DNA of 31,915 nt from Clostridiales bacterium (GTDB lineage: Bacteria; Bacillota; Clostridia; Christensenellales; CAG-314), in the NCBI GenBank assembly GCA_003537755.1, contig DPQS01000050.1, forward strand, positions 11,064 to 42,978. Direction: 5' to 3'. Of the stretch, positions 1 to 5,737 are shown piece by piece; position 1 is the first letter of the stretch, and each line of letters opens with the position of its first letter. Made by a program: the position numbers and the translations under genes. The notes beneath the pieces are model-generated. The model was not told where the DNA came from, searched no databases, and saw only the letters and a program-made list of their open reading frames with translations.

Positions 1-45
1 CAACCTGTAATTCAGCCACAGCAACACATAATTACAGACGATCGG

Positions 46-93
46 AACCCTTTCGGGGGATTGCCACGGCACAAAAGCGTGCCTCGCAATGAC
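46..93 (-). repeat. Dispersed GTCATTGCGAGG-type palindromic repeat
   Basis: Read on the minus strand this begins GTCATTGCGAGGCACG and ends CGTGGCAATCCCCC followed by GAAAGGG. The two halves form an imperfect hairpin (ATTGC/GCAAT and GGCAC/GTGCC arms around an AAAAGC loop). Intergenic repeats of this GTCATTGCGAG...GTGGCAATC form are known from many Bacillota and other genomes. Only this copy is seen in the window. It has no coding potential of its own. Confidence 0.65.
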
Positions 94-204
94 ATAATTC
101 GAAAAAGGCATTACTCGGTCGATTTCTGATTACGTCCGCCGAAGTTAGTATACGTGAAATACGCAAGCAAGTTGAAAACAGTTAGCCAATTTTCTTAGTG
201 GCGA

Positions 205-323
205 CGATGTGTCACCATTAAGAAAACATCGTAGCGACGGCACGGCTGGGTAGGCTGCCTACCATAAGCATTATTGCTCGTCGCGAAGCGAGCATCAGGC
301 GCTTTTCGTATGGTGACACATCG
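205..323. repeat. 119-bp inverted-repeat element with internal hairpins
   Basis: A perfect 14-bp inverted repeat (CGATGTGTCACCAT at 205-218 and its complement at 310-323) encloses 91 bp. Inside are two more palindromes: GGTAGGC-T-GCCTACC at 249-263 and GCTCG...CGAGC at 276-293. The whole can fold as a cruciform or a branched RNA. It has the size and shape of a MITE-like or palindromic mobile element, but no target-site duplication was recognised and it encodes no protein. It lies just downstream of the jag operon terminator. Confidence 0.5.
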
Positions 324-436
324 GCACCTCACTACACTTGCTAACTTACTTCGGCGCCCTTTTAATAGCGGGTACACGCCACTTGCTCGTTTTCATTTTC
401 AGATATCATTTTGTCTGCTTCCCGTTTCCGCACGGC

Positions 437-481
437 ACAAAAAAAACGCACACGCAAGCATTTTTCGCTTACATGTGCGTT
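437..481 (-). terminator. Intrinsic terminator of the rpmH-jag operon
   Basis: On the minus strand a stem of about 15 bp (AACGCACA at its base, complement TGTGCGTT, two wobble pairs inside, GAAAAAT loop) is followed by eight T residues. It lies about 35 bp after the jag stop codon and ends the operon. Confidence 0.88.
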
Positions 482-515
482 GATTTTACATGGTTTCCGA
501 CTGAAACAGCCACTA

Positions 516-1292
516 CTACTTTCTTCTCTTTTTGTCGCTGCGATACACGAAGTTCAACGTCTTGCGTGGCGCGCTGGGACTGTTGAGCACGTTGCTTTGC
601 GACACGGGACGAATGACTACGTGACGTTGGTTGCCCTGTCCGTCGCTTTCCGTCGTGACGTATTTGCTGTTTTGCAACGTCGTGTGAATGATACGACGTT
701 CGTAGGGGTTCATCGGTTCAAGGTTTACCGGTTTGCCCGTGCGTTTTACCTTTTGTTCAAGGTTTTGCGCAAGGCGTTGCAACGTCTTTTCACGTTTGCC
801 GCGGTAGCCTTCGGCATCCACCGTTACGCGACGGAAACCGCTGCCGTGCTCGCTGAGCATCAGACTGCTGAGATACTGCAATGCGTCCAGCACTTCGCCG
901 CGATGTCCGATTGTCGCTGTTGCGTTGTCGCCGACAATTGTCAGCGCAACCACGTCGCCAACTTCCTTTGCCTGCACGGTTACGCCCGTAATACCCATTT
1001 TTTCAAGTACGTTTGCCAAAAACTCCTTGATTTTGTTTGTCTGGGCACCGAGTTCGCCGTTGTCCGCCTCGGTTGCGACTTCCTCGATGGCGGCGTGCAC
1101 TTCGTCCGCGTCGATTGTTTCTTCGGGGACGACTTCCGCCTCGATTTCGGTAACTTCAACCTTGTATGACTTCAAAAATCCGCCTTCCTGCAGAACCTTG
1201 ACTTCCACCTGGTCACGTGCAAGTCCCAGTTCCTTAAGGGCATGTTCGACGGCGGCGTCCAACGTTTTGCCCGTTGATACTGTTGATTTCAT
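516..1292 (-). CDS. jag: Jag/KhpB RNA-binding protein (SpoIIIJ-associated)
   Basis: A 258-residue cytoplasmic RNA-binding protein. The Jag-N domain is at about residues 3-50, a KH domain at about 90-165 carries the GxxG loop as GHRG (129-132), and an R3H domain at about 194-230 carries NPYERRIIHTTL with the Arg-x3-His signature (R199/H203). In Bacillota, Jag/KhpB acts with KhpA as a global RNA chaperone linked to cell elongation and division, and its gene normally follows yidC, as here. The ATG lies 6 nt after the yidC stop, and its SD (GAGGT) overlaps the end of yidC, so the two are translationally coupled. The length is ordinary for the family; the acidic linker between Jag-N and KH (about 51-85) is typical. 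It is the last gene of the operon. Confidence 0.96.
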   Translation of the reverse strand: MKSTVSTGKTLDAAVEHALKELGLARDQVEVKVLQEGGFLKSYKVEVTEIEAEVVPEETIDADEVHAAIEEVATEADNGELGAQTNKIKEFLANVLEKMGITGVTVQAKEVGDVVALTIVGDNATATIGHRGEVLDALQYLSSLMLSEHGSGFRRVTVDAEGYRGKREKTLQRLAQNLEQKVKRTGKPVNLEPMNPYERRIIHTTLQNSKYVTTESDGQGNQRHVVIRPVSQSNVLNSPSAPRKTLNFVYRSDKKRRK

Positions 1293-1298
1293 TTATGT

Positions 1299-2606
1299 TT
1301 ACCTCATGTAACTTGCTTTACCGCTGTTGTCTTTCTGTTCCTGCTTTTCCAGCGACTTGATTACCGCCTTTTCGACAGGCGTGCGCAGTGCAACCGTGGA
1401 CAAAATGCTGATTGTGTAGTTGCACACCATGTAAATTGCAAATGCGCCCGTGTACAGGAAACCGAAGTACGCCATCATGAGCGGCATGATGATCATCATC
1501 GATTTGTTGGTCATTTGCTGTTGCTTCATGGTTTCGCTGTCAACCTGCGGCGTATCGTCGCCCTTGCGGTTGCGGTTTTCGATTTTTTGCGAAATGAACA
1601 TGCTGAGGAAACTCAGCGCGATACTGAGTATCGGCAGGATAAGCAGACCGTTCCAACTGCCGTTTGCGCCGTAACCGCCCGTTTGCAGCACTGCGTTGCG
1701 GATTGTGTTGTACAATTCCTTACCGCCGCTGAAACTGTCCTTGTTGACGATTGTGGCAAAACTGTTGCTGTCGCCGCTGTCGTTGAAGGACGGCATGATG
1801 GGCTGCCACGTGTCGGGCTGACCGACGTTTTGTATCCACAGCCAACTTTCCCTGATTTCGCCGTACTTTTGCTGCACCGCCGCAATTGCCACCTGTGCCG
1901 CAGCGGTTGTTTTTTCCGAAAGAGTAGCGTTGCCGTCGGACTTTTTGATGATGCTCGTGACAAAGTCCATCTTCACCTTAAGCGTTGCGTTGTCTTCGCT
2001 GTCGTCCTTTGCCTTCGCCTCGGCGTAACTGGCGTCGAAGTCGGCAATGTCCGCGTCAAACGAGTGGTCGGGGTCGTTGCGGAACTCCGTCAGGCAGGTG
2101 TCGTAGTAGGTGTGCGACAGCTCCTTGAATGTCTTTACGGTAAGGTAGTTACTGTAATCGCGCAAACCGCCGAACATTACGAAGAACACCGCCATGCTGA
2201 CGATCATAGGCAGACACATGCCGCCCATACCGCTGCCGCCGTTCTTTTTGTACAACTTTGCCTTTTCTTCCTGCGAACGTTGCGTGTTTGCGCCGTAACG
2301 CTTGTCGATTGCCGCAAGAAGCGGTTGCATTTTTTTGTTTTTAAGAGTTGCTTTGCGGCTGGCGTAACGTTGCCAGAAGTCCAGCGGCAACATTACCACC
2401 TTGAGGAACACCGTAAACACAACTACCGTCCAGCCGTAATTGCCGATCCAACCGTGCATTGCACGCACCAACTTTGCTACCGGGTCCAGCGAATCGCCGA
2501 TGTTGGTAAAAAAGTCGAGTTTCTGCGAAGAGCAGGACGTAAACAGGCACAGTCCGCACAGCAGAATAAGCGCGACGGACAGCACCGACTGAATTTTTTT
2601 GCTCAT
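1299..2606 (-). CDS. yidC: YidC/Oxa1/SpoIIIJ membrane protein insertase with enlarged loop
   Basis: A 435-residue membrane insertase that acts with or without SecYEG. The ATG at 2606 is chosen over one 33 bp upstream because GGAGAAG lies just before it and a lipoprotein signal follows (LFTSC, lipid Cys25). The core has the usual five membrane segments after the signal: about 57-77, 130-147, 320-340, 370-390 and 391-407. The GWTVVVFTVFLKVVMLPL segment has Lys69 where most members have the groove Arg. Firmicute homologues are usually about 255-290 residues; here a hydrophilic stretch of about 165 residues (150-318) separates the second and third core segments and would lie outside the cell. The basic C-terminal tail is short. 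It follows yidD after 36 nt that contain a small AGGGC/GCCCT hairpin. Confidence 0.95.
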   Translation of the reverse strand: MSKKIQSVLSVALILLCGLCLFTSCSSQKLDFFTNIGDSLDPVAKLVRAMHGWIGNYGWTVVVFTVFLKVVMLPLDFWQRYASRKATLKNKKMQPLLAAIDKRYGANTQRSQEEKAKLYKKNGGSGMGGMCLPMIVSMAVFFVMFGGLRDYSNYLTVKTFKELSHTYYDTCLTEFRNDPDHSFDADIADFDASYAEAKAKDDSEDNATLKVKMDFVTSIIKKSDGNATLSEKTTAAAQVAIAAVQQKYGEIRESWLWIQNVGQPDTWQPIMPSFNDSGDSNSFATIVNKDSFSGGKELYNTIRNAVLQTGGYGANGSWNGLLILPILSIALSFLSMFISQKIENRNRKGDDTPQVDSETMKQQQMTNKSMMIIMPLMMAYFGFLYTGAFAIYMVCNYTISILSTVALRTPVEKAVIKSLEKQEQKDNSGKASYMR

Positions 2607-2642
2607 ATCTTCTCCATAAAGGGCACAAACGCCCTGCAAAAA

Positions 2643-2888
2643 CTACACGTACCACTTCCGCTTGCCGCGAAGATTGACGGGGACGGGGTCGAAACCGCCC
2701 TTGCCCCACGGCGCACATCGCAACAGCCGCTTGAGTGTAAGCCAACTGCCTACAAAAAAGCCGTGTTCGGCGTAGGCTTCCATGCTGTAAACCGAGCAAC
2801 TGGGGGTGTAAATGCACACCTTGCGCCCCTTTAGGCGGGACAACGTTGCCTTGTACAGTTTAAGCAGACCTATGCAGACGTACTTCAT
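2643..2888 (-). CDS. yidD: YidD membrane protein insertion efficiency factor
   Basis: An 81-residue protein of the YidD family (a small membrane-associated protein that helps YidC-dependent insertion). The family signature is clear: CIYTPSCSVYSMEAYAEHG (about 25-43), then LKRLLRCAPWGKGGFDPVP, including the conserved cysteines. The start at 2888 is chosen because it aligns with the family N-terminus (MKYVCIGLLKLY) and overlaps the rnpA stop in an ATGA, so it is translated by coupling. A longer frame reaching 2993 lies inside rnpA and is not credible. The position between rnpA and yidC is the standard one. Confidence 0.95.
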   Translation of the reverse strand: MKYVCIGLLKLYKATLSRLKGRKVCIYTPSCSVYSMEAYAEHGFFVGSWLTLKRLLRCAPWGKGGFDPVPVNLRGKRKWYV

Positions 2889-3217
2889 TGCAGCATCTCC
2901 GCACGTGCAAGCAGCTTGCGGAAACTGTCCACAATAGTGGCGTAGTCGTAAGGCTCCGACTTGCGCGGTATAAAAATAGCGTTGTAGCCACACTTAACTT
3001 CGTCGATTAAACCCGACACCGCCGCCTTCATTTGTCTGCGAATACGATTTCTCTGTACTGCATGCCCAAATTTTTTGCTAACGGAAAACCCGAATTTAGT
3101 TTGTTTCACGTTACTTTTGGTGTAAAGCAACACGAAGTAGTTGTCTGCAACGCTTTGGGAATGTTTGTATACGTAGTTGTACTGGTAGTTTTTCTTAAGT
3201 CTGTAAATAGACTTCAC
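2885..3217 (-). CDS. rnpA: Ribonuclease P protein component
   Basis: A 110-residue protein subunit of RNase P, which binds the RnpB RNA and helps process tRNA 5' ends. The family's RNR motif is present as QRNRIRRQM (55-63), preceded by KFGFSVSKKFGHAV. The start codon is GTG, placed 6 nt after GAGGC and 12 nt after the rpmH stop; no ATG fits better. Length matches the family (about 110-120). The 3' end overlaps yidD by 4 nt (ATGA). Confidence 0.96.
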   Translation of the reverse strand: MKSIYRLKKNYQYNYVYKHSQSVADNYFVLLYTKSNVKQTKFGFSVSKKFGHAVQRNRIRRQMKAAVSGLIDEVKCGYNAIFIPRKSEPYDYATIVDSFRKLLARAEMLQ

Positions 3218-3229
3218 GTATTGCCTCGA

Positions 3230-3364
3230 TTAAGCGGAGAGTTCGTGACGACCCTTGTTGCGACGACGAGCAAGCACGCGACGACCGCCTGTTGTCTTCA
3301 TTCTTGCGCGGAAACCGTGCACTTTGCTTCTTTGACGTTTTTTGGGTTGGTAAGTTCTTTTCAT
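3230..3364 (-). CDS. rpmH: 50S ribosomal protein L34
   Basis: A 44-codon gene. The protein begins MKRTYQPKKRQRSKVHGFR, contains RMKTTGGRRVLARRR and ends KGRHELSA, which is an almost complete match to the universal bacterial L34 pattern. An SD (TAAGGAGAA) precedes the ATG by a normal distance. It is the first gene of the operon and is followed by rnpA, the nearly invariant bacterial arrangement. Confidence 0.98.
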   Translation of the reverse strand: MKRTYQPKKRQRSKVHGFRARMKTTGGRRVLARRRNKGRHELSA

Positions 3365-3459
3365 ATCTTTTCTCCTTATTGTTTCGCACGCGACCGCGAG
3401 CGACAGATTTATTTGTTTTGCGGCGGAAAATATACCTCACCACAATGACATACAAACGT

Positions 3460-3488
3460 ATTGTATCAAATTGCGACGAAGTAGTCAA
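3460..3488 (-). promoter_or_regulatory. SigA-type promoter of the rpmH operon
   Basis: On the minus strand the -35 TTGACT (3483-3488) is 17 nt from the -10 TACAAT (3460-3465). The predicted start is about 90 nt upstream of rpmH. Confidence 0.85.
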
Positions 3489-3715
3489 GTGAATAAGTAA
3501 ATAAAAATATACGGCGAGGGGCAAGGCAGGGCGCACGGGCGCGGGCGGAAAGATTTGTAGAGAAAGGAAAGAACAAGGAAAGCAACGGGATTGTCAGGGT
3601 CGGCAGGCGATACCTACGGGCGGTCGAAAATGCGCAAAAAACGCCGTCGCGCTCGGCAAAGGCTACCGCAAGCAAGCGGCAACAAAAAAAGACTATCATC
3701 CTTGACAAAAGAGCA
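3489..3715. other. GC-rich intergenic region without recognised gene
   Basis: This stretch separates the divergent rpmH operon and oxidoreductase gene. It contains a run rich in G (around 3511-3560) that is unlike the flanks. The open frames in it have no SD and no recognisable protein. No DnaA box (TTATCCACA-like) was seen, although an origin would be expected beside rpmH in many Bacillota. Confidence 0.5.
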
Positions 3716-3744
3716 TAGACAGCCGTGGCGGTTGATGTTACAAT
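3716..3744 (+). promoter_or_regulatory. Promoter of the oxidoreductase gene
   Basis: TAGACA (3716-3721) and TACAAT (3739-3744) are separated by 17 nt and lie about 45 bp upstream of the ATG at 3791. A perfect TTGACA at 3702 has no matching -10 at the right distance. Confidence 0.65.
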
Positions 3745-3790
3745 TATTTTAGTACGTTAGTAAAAATTTTGCACAAAAAGCAGGTGCGTT

Positions 3791-4783
3791 ATGAAAAAAT
3801 TCAAAATCGGACAAATCGGAATAGGTCACAACCACGCACAGGGGCACATGGAAGCGTTTCGGCTGCACCCCGACTTGTTTGAAATCGTGGGCTATTCCGA
3901 AAACAGCGAATATTGGTTGCAAAAACGAGGCGGTCTGGCATGCTACGACGGAATTGCGCGCCTTGGTGAGGACGAATTGATTGACAAGTGCGACGCGCTT
4001 CTTGTGGAAACGGAAGTGCCCGACCTTATGGCGGCGGCTCGCAAATGCATTGACCGCGGCAAGCATATTCACCTTGACAAGCCTGCAGGCGAGGATTTTG
4101 CCGAATACGAAGGCATTCTTCGCGACGCGCAGAAAAAGGGACTTGTCGTGCACCTCGGGTATCTGTATCGCACCAATCCTGCCGTAAAAAAGGTGTTCGA
4201 GATTGCCGAAAGCGGCGTGCTGGGCAAAATTTTGTACGTGGAAACGGCAATGTCCGCGCCGAGAAGCCGCGAATACCTGCAGTATCTGGAAACGTTTAAG
4301 GGCGGCACGATGTACATTTTCGGCGGACATATCATCGACTTTGTTTTGCGACTGATGGGCGAACCGAAAAAGGTCGAGCCGATTTTGTTTCGCTCGGGCG
4401 CAGAGGGCTTTAACGGAATCGACAACGCTACTGCACTGTTTTACTACGACAGCGGCGTAAGCGTGATAAGGACGTCGGCGATAGAAACGGGCGGACACTT
4501 TCGCCGCGAACTGACCGTTGTAGGCGAAAAAGGCACGGTGTGCATTTCACCCTTCGAACGCCCCACGACAAAGTGGCTTGCCTTGCAAAACGGACAAGAG
4601 GACGCCTACGACAAACTGGCAGACACGACGACGTTGGAACTGCCGACAAATTACAACCGCTACGACGCATTCCCCGAGGAATTTTACGACCGTCTTTGCG
4701 GCAAAATGTCAACGATTTACGACTACGGTTACGAAATTTCGTTACATAAACTGCTTCTGCAGTCCTGCGGGATTTTGGGGTAG
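3791..4783 (+). CDS. Gfo/Idh/MocA family NAD(P)-dependent oxidoreductase
   Basis: A 330-residue cytoplasmic dehydrogenase of the sugar/inositol dehydrogenase superfamily. The N-terminal Rossmann fold starts with GQIGIGHNHAQGH (7-19). The EKP motif of the family appears as LDKPAGED (95-102), with the conserved Lys97. The C-terminal alpha/beta domain contains GGTMYIFGGHIIDFVLRLMG (171-190), giving the usual catalytic-region His180 and Asp183. Members oxidise or reduce hydroxyl groups of sugars, inositols or sugar derivatives; the substrate cannot be told here. Length is normal. It stands alone, divergent from rpmH, with a weak SD (AGGTG). No neighbour hints at its pathway, though the window's glycan operon suggests a sugar-related role. 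Confidence 0.88.
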   Translation: MKKFKIGQIGIGHNHAQGHMEAFRLHPDLFEIVGYSENSEYWLQKRGGLACYDGIARLGEDELIDKCDALLVETEVPDLMAAARKCIDRGKHIHLDKPAGEDFAEYEGILRDAQKKGLVVHLGYLYRTNPAVKKVFEIAESGVLGKILYVETAMSAPRSREYLQYLETFKGGTMYIFGGHIIDFVLRLMGEPKKVEPILFRSGAEGFNGIDNATALFYYDSGVSVIRTSAIETGGHFRRELTVVGEKGTVCISPFERPTTKWLALQNGQEDAYDKLADTTTLELPTNYNRYDAFPEEFYDRLCGKMSTIYDYGYEISLHKLLLQSCGILG

Positions 4784-4803
4784 CATCAGACACTACAACA
4801 ACT

Positions 4804-4844
4804 AAAAAAAACAAAACCAGCCGCCCGAAATATCTCGGACGGCT
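4804..4844 (-). terminator. Terminator after the small AT-rich gene pair
   Basis: On the minus strand AGCCGTCCGA and its near-complement (one C-A mismatch) form a 10-bp stem with a 6-nt loop, followed by GG and a T-rich run. On the plus strand no T-run follows, so it serves the leftward genes at 4949-5679. Confidence 0.75.
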
Positions 4845-4940
4845 GATGTAAAAGCAATTATACAAAACATTTTAATTGCGCAAGAGTTTTCTTGTACTTC
4901 AAAATTTGAAACAGAATCTTTTAAATTGACAACCAGTCGC
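4845..4940 (-). repeat. Diverged copy A of a terminator-linked segment
   Basis: Between the stop of the small gene at 4949 and the terminator, about 95 bp resemble 12107-12200, which also leads into a terminator on the same strand. Shared parts on the minus strand include GTACAAGAA and GTATAATTGC/GTATATTTGC, in the same order and with similar spacing. In one frame both can be read as related peptides (ILFQILKYKKTLAQL and LALCQMLGYKKIPAL), each preceded by an in-frame stop. It may be a 3'-UTR/RNA family or the tail of a decayed gene. Confidence 0.4.
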
Positions 4941-4948
4941 TATATATA

Positions 4949-5164
4949 CTATTTTAAATGCAAGGAGTTTCCATGTATTTTTGAGATAGTATACTCCTTG
5001 TTTGAAAGGATCTCATCATCTGAATAAAAAACGCGATCTCCAATTTTAAGTCCCTTTGGCATACTAGAAAACGTTGCTACTAAATGTTGATGATCAAAAT
5101 CCACATCAAAAATGTCTGATAGTACGTCATTTACACTGTTCGTTATATACAATTTTCCTTTCAT
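4949..5164 (-). CDS. Small hypothetical protein
   Basis: A 71-residue protein of unknown function, without signal peptide or membrane segment. It is acidic in the N-terminal half (VLSDIFDVDFDH) and contains GLKIGDRVFYSDDE and a C-terminal YTISKIHGNSLHLK, which suggests a small beta-barrel-like fold, but this is only an impression. It has an SD (AAAGGAGTG) about 12 nt before the ATG. It starts 26 nt after the GIY-YIG-like gene on the same strand and probably shares its mRNA. Both genes are clearly more AT-rich than their neighbours, which points to recent acquisition. Confidence 0.6.
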   Translation of the reverse strand: MKGKLYITNSVNDVLSDIFDVDFDHQHLVATFSSMPKGLKIGDRVFYSDDEILSNKEYTISKIHGNSLHLK

Positions 5165-5190
5165 GTGCTAAATATCACTCCTTTAACAGC

Positions 5191-5679
5191 TCATCTTGAG
5201 CATATTTGAGAGCATCCCCCTTTTTTAGTCTTAAGTAGACAGGGATACTTTTTAATCAATTCTAGTTCATATTTCTTATAATTTTTACAAGGTACTGCCC
5301 CGTAAATAATATCAAACTCATTCAAATCAATATTACAAAGCTGCAATGTATTAGTCCCTTTTAACTCGCGACAATGCGCAGCTAGCCTGGCCCCCATATT
5401 TTTATCTTTTCCCCAATACAATGGGTACCATTCTTTGTCAATAGGCTTCCATTCTTCCTTTCGCGGCAGTTTAATTCTATCAGAGCCTACTCTTTTAAAA
5501 AAGTCTTTTTTCTTTTCATCCGAGTCAATAAATACTGCAATACCATACACACAACCATATTCCTTATCTGATAACCCACACTTTTCGTTACCCGCATCTA
5601 ATATTTTTCCGGAAATACACCATATTTTGTCATCGTTGACTATTTCTTCTATTTTTTTTACTAATATATTTGCTTCCAT
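5191..5679 (-). CDS. GIY-YIG-like nuclease-fold protein (tentative)
   Basis: A 162-residue soluble protein. It has the order of elements seen in GIY-YIG domains: a hydrophobic strand VYGIAVF (44-50, in the GIY place), LYWGKDKNMGARLAAH (87-102, in the YIG...R...H place, with Arg98 and His102), and ELELIKKYPCLLKTKKG (138-154, carrying the metal-binding-type Glu and the usual P-x-L-N-like end). GIY-YIG proteins are nucleases in homing elements, repair and restriction. The first two motifs are degenerate (YG, YWG), so activity is uncertain. The ATG lacks a good SD. The AT-rich composition and the pairing with a small unknown gene suggest a mobile or defence-type cassette, but this is inference. 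Confidence 0.5.
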   Translation of the reverse strand: MEANILVKKIEEIVNDDKIWCISGKILDAGNEKCGLSDKEYGCVYGIAVFIDSDEKKKDFFKRVGSDRIKLPRKEEWKPIDKEWYPLYWGKDKNMGARLAAHCRELKGTNTLQLCNIDLNEFDIIYGAVPCKNYKKYELELIKKYPCLLKTKKGGCSQICSR

Positions 5680-5697
5680 GATTCATACCATAGTTCT

Positions 5698-5735
5698 CAA
5701 TCAAGGTCAGACAAAGCTGACCTTGATTGTTTTTT
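5698..5735 (+). terminator. Perfect 13-bp hairpin with T-run
   Basis: CAATCAAGGTCAG and its exact complement surround an ACAAAG loop and are followed on the plus strand by six T residues. It sits 3 bp past the stop codon of the minus-strand lipoprotein gene, where it would also form at that gene's 3' end but without a T-run in that direction. No plus-strand gene ends here. Confidence 0.7.
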
Positions 5736-5737
5736 AA

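Noticed and set aside
1515..2834. A 439-codon open frame on the plus strand opposite yidC, yidD and rnpA
   Set aside because: The minus-strand genes are recognised families; the plus frame is an antisense artefact of biased codon use.
2643..2993. Longer 116-codon version of yidD
   Set aside because: The added N-terminus is inside rnpA and absent from the family; the ATGA overlap at 2885-2888 marks the real start.
3466..3708. An 80-codon frame in the rpmH upstream region
   Set aside because: It overlaps the rpmH promoter, has no SD and no recognisable protein.
3702..3730. Perfect TTGACA as the -35 of the oxidoreductase promoter
   Set aside because: No acceptable -10 lies 16-18 nt downstream; TAGACA-17-TACAAT at 3716-3744 fits better.
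3365..3790. Possible replication origin next to rpmH
   Set aside because: No DnaA boxes, no AT-rich unwinding cluster and no dnaA gene were seen.
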